Source: a virus
DNA length: 53,523 bases
Virus record (IMG/VR): IMGVR_UViG_3300029319_000067
Span: 1 to 53,523 of that record
Strand: one strand, 5' to 3'
Shown here: positions 45,952 through 53,523 of the stretch, piece by piece
Layout of the letters: each line of letters starts with the position of its first letter
Position numbering within the stretch: position 1 is the first letter of the stretch
Translations under genes and position numbers: made by a program
Notes under the pieces: model-generated
Databases searched by the model: none
What the model was told of the DNA's origin: nothing
What the model saw: only the letters and a program-made list of their open reading frames with translations

Positions 45952-46707
45952 TTACACACCCATTGCTGCAAATGCCTCATCGACAGCGGAGCCCTTTGCG
46001 GCTTTTTCTCCACCACCGTAGCGGACGGTCTCCTGACCACCCTCTGGCATGAGGTAATCATCAAGAATCTTCTGAACCTGCTCTGGAGTCTTACGGTCGA
46101 AAATCTCGTAGAGGTCAATGCTATGATCCATCCACTCGGCTGCGGTAGAATCCTCTTCGCAGAGAGCAGAAGGCTTCGGGCGTGCCTGCAAACTATCAAA
46201 CACGACGCGATCACCCTTGCCAAAGTTTTTGCTGACATAGGTAACCTTCAGGTCAAACCCTTTCTTTGGATCGGTCACATCGCCATAGTCCTCATCAAGA
46301 ATGGTCTCGATGATGGCTTTGTAAGCGGTCTTTGGAAAGGACCACAGACGAACACCGTTCTCCTCCTGACCACGGATAACCGCTGGAGCATAGAAGCGCT
46401 GTGTAACAAACAACTTCTTTGCATGATTCTGGCTATCGGGGGTACCCTCACGGAACAGTGAAGTGGCGAACTCGCAGATGGGGCACTCATCACCGAAGTT
46501 GCGCTTCGGACAAAGAACACCACCCTTATCCACATTGTAGTGGAAGTGCAGTTCCTTCACGGGGTCACCGTCAGGATCAGGTAGAATACGAATCATATGT
46601 GTGCCAACCTCTGGTTTCCAGAACACATTGTTGTTCTTTCCACCAGACTTAGCCTTGCCCTCAAGGACGTCTAGTTTTGCTTTAAGCTTGCTAAAATCAA
46701 TTGCCAT
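45952..46707 (-). CDS. gp32-like single-stranded DNA-binding protein
   Basis: 251 residues. H54/H56 with C66, C75 and C78 make the zinc site of the T4 gp32 family. A basic N-terminal arm (F-S-K-L-K-A-K-L) and a Gly/acidic C-terminus fit cooperative binding and partner contacts. AAGGAG precedes the ATG. It has its own promoter (46744-46772). Confidence 0.9.
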   Translation of the reverse strand: MAIDFSKLKAKLDVLEGKAKSGGKNNNVFWKPEVGTHMIRILPDPDGDPVKELHFHYNVDKGGVLCPKRNFGDECPICEFATSLFREGTPDSQNHAKKLFVTQRFYAPAVIRGQEENGVRLWSFPKTAYKAIIETILDEDYGDVTDPKKGFDLKVTYVSKNFGKGDRVVFDSLQARPKPSALCEEDSTAAEWMDHSIDLYEIFDRKTPEQVQKILDDYLMPEGGQETVRYGGGEKAAKGSAVDEAFAAMGV

Positions 46708-46743
46708 TGTTATTTCTCCTTATTTGCTATCAGATTTGCATAT

Positions 46744-46772
46744 ATTTTACTATCATTTGTTCGCTTTGTCAA
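46744..46772 (-). promoter_or_regulatory. Sigma-70-like promoter of ssb
   Basis: Minus strand: TTGACA (46772-46767), 17-bp spacer, TAAAAT (46749-46744). The leader of about 30 bases is AU-rich. Confidence 0.8.
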
Positions 46773-47607
46773 CAGTTTCTTCCAAGACTTTATTTTGCAC
46801 AGCCGTGGTTGAGTTTTTGACATATACCAAGTCTTCTTCAAATGGAACGGAGAAGACCTTAAAAGAAGAACGAACATCTTCTTTTTTGAAGTCGCTGAAC
46901 GACTTAACAACTTTGTCATAAAGTTCAGTATCAGTTTTTATTTTTTGTTCGCTAATACCGTAATACACCTCCTGCTCGCGTATGAATAACAGTTTACCAA
47001 GGTCTGTAACTGTTGTCAAGTTAAAATCGCAATAGGATAACGATGAAATCACTGCATTTGTCGAACTTTCTTCATCAATGCCGAAAATATTTTGTTGAGC
47101 CTTGAGCCAGTTGAATGTGTGATAATGATGTGCTGCATTGTGACAAATGGATTTTTTCATCTCTGTCAGCACCACACTCGGAGTCACTGCCTTAATAAGA
47201 TCGAGATCAAAAAGATACCAACGTTTAAACACTTTCGATCTAACCATCTCTTGTGTTACCCCATGAACTAAGTTATGCGCCATTATAGCACTTTGGTTCA
47301 AAAGGTTAAGGGTTGGTTGTAAATAAACAATATCAACATTTTTACTTTGAAGAGGCTCAAGAACTTTAAGAGCACAAAGCGATACGGTCTCACCACCTGA
47401 AATAACGACCGTTACGTCGTCAGAAACAGTGCATAAGTACTCCTTCATACCCTCAAGCGGCTCGTCGTAGCGCTCTGGGGATGAAAAAATTGGCACTTTA
47501 TACTCTGTACCGGCGTGACCGATTGTATATGTGTTGTATTCTGAATATTTGGCTAAGAACTCTGCGAAGAGCGCTCCTGTTTCGCCAATCGATACGATGC
47601 TTCTCAT
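46753..47607 (-). CDS. Possible tubulin/FtsZ-like protein
   Basis: 284 residues. I-V-S-I-G-E-T-G-A-L-F-A-E-F-L-A opens it, as the first loop of a GTPase-like Rossmann fold might. V-T-V-V-I-S-G-G-E-T-V-S near 70-85 occupies the place of the tubulin G-G-G-T-G-T/S-G loop, then V-D-I-V-Y-L-Q-P resembles the next FtsZ strand. A helix and F-K-R-W-Y-L-F-D follow as in the later core. I recall related phage proteins with the same order. The loop is degenerate, so GTP binding is uncertain. It lies between the PolA and SSB genes. Confidence 0.55.
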   Translation of the reverse strand: MRSIVSIGETGALFAEFLAKYSEYNTYTIGHAGTEYKVPIFSSPERYDEPLEGMKEYLCTVSDDVTVVISGGETVSLCALKVLEPLQSKNVDIVYLQPTLNLLNQSAIMAHNLVHGVTQEMVRSKVFKRWYLFDLDLIKAVTPSVVLTEMKKSICHNAAHHYHTFNWLKAQQNIFGIDEESSTNAVISSLSYCDFNLTTVTDLGKLLFIREQEVYYGISEQKIKTDTELYDKVVKSFSDFKKEDVRSSFKVFSVPFEEDLVYVKNSTTAVQNKVLEETVDKANK

Positions 47608-48788
47608 AAAACTTCCCTCATGTCACCGTAGTTCTTGCCAATGTTCATGTGAAGGTTGAACTTGTATCCGTCAAAATCAGAAAGAACGGATATAATATCG
47701 TCTATTTTTTCTTTCTCCCTCGCATCAAAGTCGAGAACAACGCTGTCGTGGATAAAGAAAGATATCTCGGAACTCATGCCCCAATCCTTCATTTTATCAG
47801 ACAGCTTGGCGATGTTTGTTAAAAAAATGTCATTAAACGTGCTCTGGACGATGTAGTTTAGTGCTCGTGACTCATCAACCCTAATCTTCCTTCCTAGAGG
47901 GTTGGTGATAAACTCGCCATCGTAGAACTTGTTGATTATCTCCTGCCTATTAAATAGTTCTTCAAGCTGCTTGTTTTTCTTACGAGGGTCGTACAGCCAT
48001 GCAAAGAACTTCTTTTTAACTTCGTCTCGCGTGTATTTGCCGTCGAATACATTGTCGTTGACCCATGCATGGAGGTCACCATCTGGTATCGGCTGATCTG
48101 TTAAGTAAAACAGGGTAGCTACCTCGGCAGACACAACATCGAACTCAAGAAAAACGTTTCTGTAAGGCTCTATAACGCCACGCATTTTTTTAGGCATAAG
48201 AAGTATTGGAAAAGAGTTTTTCTTCGTTGCCATGCGACCTGTGCGCGTTCCAAAGGTACTATAGTTTATGTATGGATTAGCCTTGTATTTGGCATACTCT
48301 GACCTGCCCTTTTCGGTGGCGAGTTGCAACTTGATGTTAGACGGGTTGAGTTTTATTGGACGTGTTGATACTTCCTTCGCCAACTTCTCAACTTTGATTA
48401 AATGGTCGTAGTTTGAGGGCTTGGGATAGTTTTTAATAACATGTTCAGTTATTTTATTTTTTAGTTCTCCGTGCTGTCTGAGAAACCTGTGCGGGACAAG
48501 TTCGTAAAAACAAAAATCGTCCACTGACAAACCAACATGGTAAAAAGATTTGAGGAGTGCTTTTAATCTGTTGTTGGCTTGCTCCCACTTGTCTTTCAAA
48601 TCGTCAGGACAAACCTCTAGCGGTGACTTGCCGCCTGTGTAAAGCTCTGCAAACTCAACGTCACTTGGAAGATATGTGTGATAGTTCCACGTTGCCGAGC
48701 CATTTGCTGGAACATGGTCAAAGTGTAGTTCACCGTCATAGTAAGATGCTACACAAGTCTCTTTGTCGTCTAGTGTTTGAAAAATCAT
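47604..48788 (-). CDS. polA: Compact family A DNA polymerase
   Basis: 394 residues, polymerase domain only. T183-G-R185 is the thumb/palm motif; motif A has D217 and E222. Motif B keeps R254, K258, F262 and Y266 at the Pol I spacing, without the usual Gly. Motif C is H347-D348-S, with Ser in place of Glu. There is no 3'-5' exonuclease or 5' nuclease domain. With a DnaE also present, it may fill gaps or act at the lagging strand. The ATG lies seven bases from the -10, so the mRNA may be leaderless. Confidence 0.85.
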   Translation of the reverse strand: MIFQTLDDKETCVASYYDGELHFDHVPANGSATWNYHTYLPSDVEFAELYTGGKSPLEVCPDDLKDKWEQANNRLKALLKSFYHVGLSVDDFCFYELVPHRFLRQHGELKNKITEHVIKNYPKPSNYDHLIKVEKLAKEVSTRPIKLNPSNIKLQLATEKGRSEYAKYKANPYINYSTFGTRTGRMATKKNSFPILLMPKKMRGVIEPYRNVFLEFDVVSAEVATLFYLTDQPIPDGDLHAWVNDNVFDGKYTRDEVKKKFFAWLYDPRKKNKQLEELFNRQEIINKFYDGEFITNPLGRKIRVDESRALNYIVQSTFNDIFLTNIAKLSDKMKDWGMSSEISFFIHDSVVLDFDAREKEKIDDIISVLSDFDGYKFNLHMNIGKNYGDMREVL

Positions 48789-48794
48789 ATGGGC

Positions 48795-48823
48795 AGTATA
48801 CCACTAGATTATAAACTTGTCAA
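48795..48823 (-). promoter_or_regulatory. Sigma-70-like promoter of polA
   Basis: Minus strand: TTGACA (48823-48818), 17-bp spacer, TATACT (48800-48795). The predicted transcription start falls on or next to the ATG at 48788. It overlaps the stop of the tail gene upstream. Confidence 0.8.
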
Positions 48824-50083
48824 CTTCAAATATGTCTCGTGGTTCTTGCATGGCATAAATCTGCCATTTGGCATTTGATGTGCGCCTACGCATCCCAAAG
48901 CGGTCGCAGCATCTTCTGCGGCGAAGTAATCGTCATATGACTTAACTGATGTTTGACCCGATGGGCTGTAGTATCTTTTCTTTGAGTTCTTGGCTGGACC
49001 TACAAGTCGCTCCACGAACTGACCGAATGAACGCTTTGTGTACGGTTTTGTCGCCATATAAAGTCTCAGCGCCTGTTGAAACTTGATGTTGCTGCGAAAG
49101 GCTTCAAAGAACCTAATCTTGAAGTACAAAAGCTCTAAGGTTTTGGAGTTTGTTTTCCGAATGGCAGGTAACGTCTCAAGAGTGATCTGTTCACGGGTGA
49201 TTGTTGTTGTCTCATACTTTGTGCATGGCTTGTTGACATATTTTAAATAACTGAGTGTAGGCTCAGAGATGGCAATGGAGTTGTAAAATCCCGCCAAGTA
49301 CTGAACAAAAAGATTATACGATACGTCAGGCACTTTGTCAAAGTATCTTTGGAAGATTCCCTCTGTGCCGATGTTTATACCAGTGTCTTGACTTGCAAAA
49401 ATCTGCATTGCTGGTGAGTCGATGTTTGCGACCATGCTCCATGGAGAGTTGCGATTAACAAAGAACCCATATTTTTCTGCCAACAAAAGGTAGCGTTTGA
49501 AGCCAGGGTCATTAACGAAGTCCAACTTCAGTTGAAAGTTATTTTTTTCGCCTTTGACAAACTCTACAGCCAGACCACTGGCGAGTGGATTGTTGTTAGT
49601 CTCAATAAACCCTGCGAAAGTAAAAGGGAAGTTGTATTGTTCTGCTGCAATAAACTGTTCAAAAACTTTTAAAAACGTATCAAACGTTGTGATGTCTCTA
49701 TTTTTATAAATCTTTGAGGTCATCTTTTGGAACTGTTCTGTCATGAACTCATCGAACTTGGTGTATGGTGATTCATATGACGCAGCAACTTTAGCACTAG
49801 CAAAGAGCGAGTCAGACTCCCACAAACCTGCGGTAATCCTTTCTTTTATTTCTTTAATCATCTCTCCATAAGCGAGTGCCACGAAGGACAGTGCTTGTTC
49901 TTTACCCCTGTTATCAAGAGGGGCAATCTTATTCTCTCTAGTTGAGATTAGATCGTTAGAGCTATCCACAACACCATAAAGATTTTGTGTATCAAAGTCG
50001 ATAAAGTTTTGGTTAAAAAAGTCTGGAGAGAGAACAAACTCGTCATAAAGAGACTTTAGCTTGTATGCTGATTTGGCAGACAT
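48809..50083 (-). CDS. Putative tail/baseplate structural protein
   Basis: 424 residues, mixed alpha/beta. No known domain, but position after a 924-residue tail-type gene suggests a structural role. The end carries D-D-Y-F-A-A-E-D-A-A, then G-C-V-G-A-H-Q-M-P-N-G-R-F-M-P-C and H-E-T-Y, a short tag I recall at the ends of other phage proteins. Starts three bases after the upstream gene. Confidence 0.65.
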   Translation of the reverse strand: MSAKSAYKLKSLYDEFVLSPDFFNQNFIDFDTQNLYGVVDSSNDLISTRENKIAPLDNRGKEQALSFVALAYGEMIKEIKERITAGLWESDSLFASAKVAASYESPYTKFDEFMTEQFQKMTSKIYKNRDITTFDTFLKVFEQFIAAEQYNFPFTFAGFIETNNNPLASGLAVEFVKGEKNNFQLKLDFVNDPGFKRYLLLAEKYGFFVNRNSPWSMVANIDSPAMQIFASQDTGINIGTEGIFQRYFDKVPDVSYNLFVQYLAGFYNSIAISEPTLSYLKYVNKPCTKYETTTITREQITLETLPAIRKTNSKTLELLYFKIRFFEAFRSNIKFQQALRLYMATKPYTKRSFGQFVERLVGPAKNSKKRYYSPSGQTSVKSYDDYFAAEDAATALGCVGAHQMPNGRFMPCKNHETYLKLTSL

Positions 50084-50086
50084 TTA

Positions 50087-52861
50087 TTAATACCCTCCAC
50101 TCGTCAATGGTTGCGTAGGCTGACTAGCATTAACAGCGTCTTGGTTAGCTGATACTAGGTCTTTACGTAACTTCTTCTCATTTTCTATAAGAGCATCAGT
50201 ATCCTTTCGCAATGTCCTGATCTCTTCTATGATTTTTTTCAGATCCTCGGGCATATTATCGGCGCGGAACAGATTGTAAACAGATGCGAAGTCGCCAAAG
50301 GCACGAGAAACTTTGGGTGGCTTATAACCTTCGCTTGCGATTAGTTCACGCTCTCTGTCATTAAATCTTCTTACCAGCGATTGCATTTTAGCTTCCAGGG
50401 CTTTTATTTCAGAACGATTTTTATCTAGTTTTGATTGTGCCCTTTTGCGTGCGGCGTTTGGATCAACGATGCGGGCTTTTTCGATTCTTTTTAAGCGGTT
50501 TGGATCGAGCTTGACAACTGCACTAACAGAAGTTTCAAAACGGGCTTTATCGGCAGACAGTGTGATATTCGTCTCTGTTGTTTTGTAGTAACCTGAATAT
50601 CCGAATAAATCTTCTTCCTCGTTGTTAAAGCCAAAAAATGCAGGTGCAAAATAAAAGTCAGTGACGTAAGGCGTTATGTTTAAAACATCATAAACAGTGA
50701 AGCCAACACTGTGTGCTTTAAGTTGGACGCCTTCACCCTTAGTGTTTAGCGCGGCTTGAGTTTCTAAGTGTTTGTTTTCAACCGTTGCAAACGCAAATGG
50801 CGAGCCGTTTTGATATCCTAATCTAAATTTAACAGATTCCCTACCGCTGTCCCTACTTTTTAAAACATCATACCAGTTTACGTTAACGATACCTAGTGAC
50901 GTTCTTTGTCCGGCTGTCAAATTCTTAACAACCACGGGGTCAAAGTTTTCTTGAGAGAATGTGGGCGAGTCATTTCGACTGAATAACAGGAGTGGTGTGG
51001 TGTCAGCAGAACCAACTCTGAGGATTCTTTCAGATAAGATTTTGGATGGGATCTTTTTAACTCTTAACTTGCCAAATGATTCAGGAACAATTTCTAAAGA
51101 CACCTCTGGAGCGCGACCGATTTCACCCAAGGAAAAAGTGGCATCTGTTTTATTGTATACTCCGCGAGAACTTTCAAACTCAGTTATGTCACCGATTGCG
51201 GCAAAGTTTGCCTTTATACCACGAGATTGCTTTTGTGATGGAACACCGAAATATCCAATGCCATTTTGGTCTAGGACTCTGCCGACTTGTGCTGCGTTTG
51301 AGTATGGCTTTGCACCTGCTGGCAGATTACGGCTATCAGCGTTATTAAAACTATTAAACCATCCAGCAGAGACGCCCTCATTTATACACTTTCGCAAGAC
51401 CTTGGGAACTAAAGTTTCAAAATATTCAACACACAAATCTGTGAAGCTGATTGCGTTCTTTTTAGAACGTAACTCACGGTAAAAGTCTAAAAAGGCGTTC
51501 ACGTCCACAACCATGGTCTCATAAGTTGCTCTAACATCAAGTCCTGGCTGGTCTAAATCTTTACCAAGTTCGTTTCTCACTGATGATTCTTCGATTCCGA
51601 TGAGCATATTGTCATATATGTCATTTGCAAATAAAACATTCTCCAAGTCTTGAATCGTGTTTGACTGCGTGAAAGGTGAGTATTTCTGTGAAAACACCTG
51701 CAATGTCGCAATCAATAAAGAACGAAACAGAAAGAAACTATTTTCTACTTCCAAGTTAATGCCCGAAACGGCTGGACTAGTAGTGATGCGACCAGATTCA
51801 ACCCTCAACAGCCTGTTGGGAGGTGCGCCTGCTCCAAAGACTACATTAGCGTCCCGAGTGACAGTATAGCCCTGATAGCCAAATATAGAGTTGTTTTTTT
51901 CCATCCTTGTTATAATGGCGTCAAACAAGTTTAATGGACCGGCTTGCCCTTCGGGTGCTTGGGACGGATCGTCTAGCGCAAAGGTGGTTATCTTTTTTTC
52001 GCTAGAGTTAATTTTATTTCTTGTCTCGACTGAACGTAGGTAAGTTATTCTAAACTTTGCAACGTTTGTAACAGGGTTCCATTCGACAAGTTCTTGTTTA
52101 AGCGTAGAGCATTTAAGAGATAACGATTGACCATGAAGTGCTGCACAGCTACCCTGGTACTTTTTTGGAATCTTTTGATTATCTGGTTTTAGGTTCCTTA
52201 GTTCTATTGTGTACTCTTTGCCCGTGCCAAAGACATATCCAAGACCATCAGGGTTGTTGGCAATCGCAGCCAAAACACTTTCACGGCTTGTTTTTCTTGC
52301 CTGCTGAGGAAACTTGTATGTAAGTTGGAAGCTTCCTTGATATATTGGTGTAGTACCTGCGTTTACTGACTTGCCTGTTGTCACTGAAGCATCGAAACTA
52401 TCCAGAGCGACAAAGCCCTTGCCTCCTGGGTCTCTAACAAGAGTCTGATTAGATGCGAGTAATCGACTATCAGGATCGAGAATACGAACTAGTGGGATTA
52501 CTCTGTATGATGGAGGACATTTAACCGAGGCATTGATGTCCTCTGTCTTCTTTTTTATCAACTTTTGACTTCTACCTTTGAAGGGGATAATCGGATCTTT
52601 GCCACCGTTTTTTGCCTTGACACCTTGCGTGGCATAAGTGAATAGTTTTTTAAGGTCGGCTTGTGCCTCGGCTGATGTGTCTGACTGTTCTAAAACATAC
52701 TTTCTCAACGCTGCGAAGCGAGCAGAAGCGTCTTTGCCTAGATACCCACCATAACGTATAATATAGTTTAAAAAACCAAGGTCACTTTGTGTCGCGCCTT
52801 TGGTAAATGGTTGGTCGGTATCCTTACCTTTGAGCCGATATGAGAACTCAATATCTGCCAT
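50087..52861 (-). CDS. Large tail/baseplate structural protein
   Basis: 924 residues, largely beta with many short repeats of Asn/Gly. A coiled coil lies near 820-900 (about R-A-Q-S-K-L-D-K-N-R, E-A-K-M-Q-S-L-V-R-R). It follows a gp53-like gene with a one-base overlap. Large virion proteins of this type build the baseplate or tail fibre base. No family assigned. Confidence 0.7.
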   Translation of the reverse strand: MADIEFSYRLKGKDTDQPFTKGATQSDLGFLNYIIRYGGYLGKDASARFAALRKYVLEQSDTSAEAQADLKKLFTYATQGVKAKNGGKDPIIPFKGRSQKLIKKKTEDINASVKCPPSYRVIPLVRILDPDSRLLASNQTLVRDPGGKGFVALDSFDASVTTGKSVNAGTTPIYQGSFQLTYKFPQQARKTSRESVLAAIANNPDGLGYVFGTGKEYTIELRNLKPDNQKIPKKYQGSCAALHGQSLSLKCSTLKQELVEWNPVTNVAKFRITYLRSVETRNKINSSEKKITTFALDDPSQAPEGQAGPLNLFDAIITRMEKNNSIFGYQGYTVTRDANVVFGAGAPPNRLLRVESGRITTSPAVSGINLEVENSFFLFRSLLIATLQVFSQKYSPFTQSNTIQDLENVLFANDIYDNMLIGIEESSVRNELGKDLDQPGLDVRATYETMVVDVNAFLDFYRELRSKKNAISFTDLCVEYFETLVPKVLRKCINEGVSAGWFNSFNNADSRNLPAGAKPYSNAAQVGRVLDQNGIGYFGVPSQKQSRGIKANFAAIGDITEFESSRGVYNKTDATFSLGEIGRAPEVSLEIVPESFGKLRVKKIPSKILSERILRVGSADTTPLLLFSRNDSPTFSQENFDPVVVKNLTAGQRTSLGIVNVNWYDVLKSRDSGRESVKFRLGYQNGSPFAFATVENKHLETQAALNTKGEGVQLKAHSVGFTVYDVLNITPYVTDFYFAPAFFGFNNEEEDLFGYSGYYKTTETNITLSADKARFETSVSAVVKLDPNRLKRIEKARIVDPNAARKRAQSKLDKNRSEIKALEAKMQSLVRRFNDRERELIASEGYKPPKVSRAFGDFASVYNLFRADNMPEDLKKIIEEIRTLRKDTDALIENEKKLRKDLVSANQDAVNASQPTQPLTSGGY

Positions 52862-53199
52862 TACAATCCTAGCTCCGCAATCAAAGTGTCCACTGGTGTT
52901 AAGATTGTAACGTTAGTACCCTCTTTTAGATCGGCTTCGCTGCCGATGTTATTAATAAGGGCGATTACCCACCAGTAGGATGGATTTTGATAATATTTTT
53001 GTGCCAGACCCATTAAGGTGTCGGTCCTGCTGTAAGCAACTTGAAAAACCTCCAACTCTGAAAAAGAATCGGCGTCTAGTGTACGGAGTTTTTGCCCGTC
53101 AAAGAATATCAGTTCCAAGGGACGTTTTGTTTTTTTGTCTAGCTTAAAAGATATTTTACCTCTCAAAGACTCAGTGTTTCTGTATCTGGAAATCGCCAT
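52861..53199 (-). CDS. gp53/LysM-like baseplate wedge protein
   Basis: 112 residues. D-T-L-M-G-L-A-Q-K-Y-Y and P-S-Y-W-W-V-I-A-L-I-N-N-I, then L-K-E-G-T-N-V-T-I-L, fit the LysM-like pattern of T4 gp53-type baseplate wedge proteins. N-terminal R-N-T-E-S-L-R-G-K-I precedes it. One base overlap with the next gene. Confidence 0.8.
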   Translation of the reverse strand: MAISRYRNTESLRGKISFKLDKKTKRPLELIFFDGQKLRTLDADSFSELEVFQVAYSRTDTLMGLAQKYYQNPSYWWVIALINNIGSEADLKEGTNVTILTPVDTLIAELGL

Positions 53200-53205
53200 T
53201 GATTA

Positions 53206-53523
53206 TTACCTCTTTTTCTTTGCGCCAGGGAGTGGTTTTGCGTTTTTAGTTTTTTGTTCTTTTCGGATCCTAGACTGTCCACTGTAATCAGGTCCACGAC
53301 TGACTGGTCCTTTTGCCTCACTTGACTTTGCTTGTTCGGCTACATTGGCTGGGAAAGGTGCTGCCTCGTTTGCTGTGGTTGAAGCTGCGGCTGGAGTGTT
53401 TGGTGCAGATGGCGCTCTCTCAAGTTCTTGTAAAAGCTTGTCTACAGTAAACTCTATGGACACTCTCATGACCTTTGGGTAACCGTTAATAAAGCCTGTG
53501 TCTAAGTCGTGCGTTTCGGAAAC
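53206..53523 (-). CDS. Tail/baseplate protein, N-terminus beyond right edge
   Basis: The frame is open across the right edge. The ATG at 53469 is probably internal: the 18 codons before it (ending F-I-N-G-Y-P-K-V) continue without a stop. Then M-R-V-S-I-E-F-T-V-D-K-L-L-Q-E is followed by an Ala/Pro/Ser-rich and then Lys-rich tail. Likely a virion protein next to gp53; the start lies outside the window. Confidence 0.6.
   Translation of the reverse strand, partial: VSETHDLDTGFINGYPKVMRVSIEFTVDKLLQELERAPSAPNTPAAASTTANEAAPFPANVAEQAKSSEAKGPVSRGPDYSGQSRIRKEQKTKNAKPLPGAKKKR

Noticed and set aside
47945-47960. AACTATTTAA inside polA
   Set aside because: It encodes E-L-F-N within the gene and has no start behind it; treated as chance.

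Overview
The window looks like part of a large double-stranded DNA tailed-phage genome (Caudoviricetes, probably a myovirus). Supporting signs are dense small genes, many ATGA or TGATG stop/start overlaps, tail/baseplate genes at the right edge, and a phage replication set (DnaB-type helicase, FEN-type nuclease, RecA/UvsX, gp32-like SSB). It also carries nucleotide-metabolism genes: class II ribonucleotide reductase, ThyX, a deaminase and an IMP dehydrogenase-like enzyme. All genes but one (5533-5817) are on the minus strand, so transcription runs from right to left. Strong Shine-Dalgarno sites and TTGACA-N16/17-TATAAT promoters fit a host with a conventional sigma-70 polymerase. The host cannot be named from this sequence, and I saw no tRNA, CRISPR array or insertion sequence.

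Layout in coordinate order: (1) 1-2845: a large N-terminally complete gene with an R-S-E ADP-ribosyltransferase motif set that runs off the left edge, then two small genes. (2) 2838-6709: early-type operons of very small proteins, mostly one paralogous family opening with K-R-G-D-L-V. The only rightward gene and a terminator at the convergent junction are also here. (3) 6806-9395: a MoxR-type AAA+ ATPase and its metallopeptidase/VWA partner. (4) 9433-13773: small early genes and two zinc-knuckle paralogues. (5) 13775-19543: zeta-toxin-like kinase, Hsp20, UvdE repair endonuclease and small genes. (6) 19627-27946: GroEL followed by a block of putative head or packaged proteins. (7) 27965-33519: sigma-like and ribbon-helix-helix regulators, IMPDH-like enzyme, thioredoxin-like protein and a DnaE-type polymerase. 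(8) 33528-39028: sugar-nucleotide genes, lytic transglycosylase, ThyX, thioesterase, GroES-like protein and glutaredoxin. (9) 39084-48788: two structural-type genes, then RNR, helicase, nuclease, deaminase, RecA, SSB, a possible tubulin-like protein and a compact family A polymerase. (10) 48809-53523: tail/baseplate genes, cut at the right edge.

Two transcription signals recur. Replication and accessory operons start at sigma-70-like promoters, several with an upstream AATCTTTACATTTCTTAAC box. Eight other sites share an oriented AACTATTTAT motif upstream of head, membrane or effector-like genes. Five of the proteins behind this second motif begin with a short helix ending in (F/L/I/V)-L-x-E, much like the T4 capsid-targeting sequence. 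They include the ADP-ribosyltransferase, the zeta-like kinase and a possible BECR-fold toxin. The most interesting hypothesis in the window is therefore a co-regulated set of effectors packaged in the capsid and injected with the DNA.
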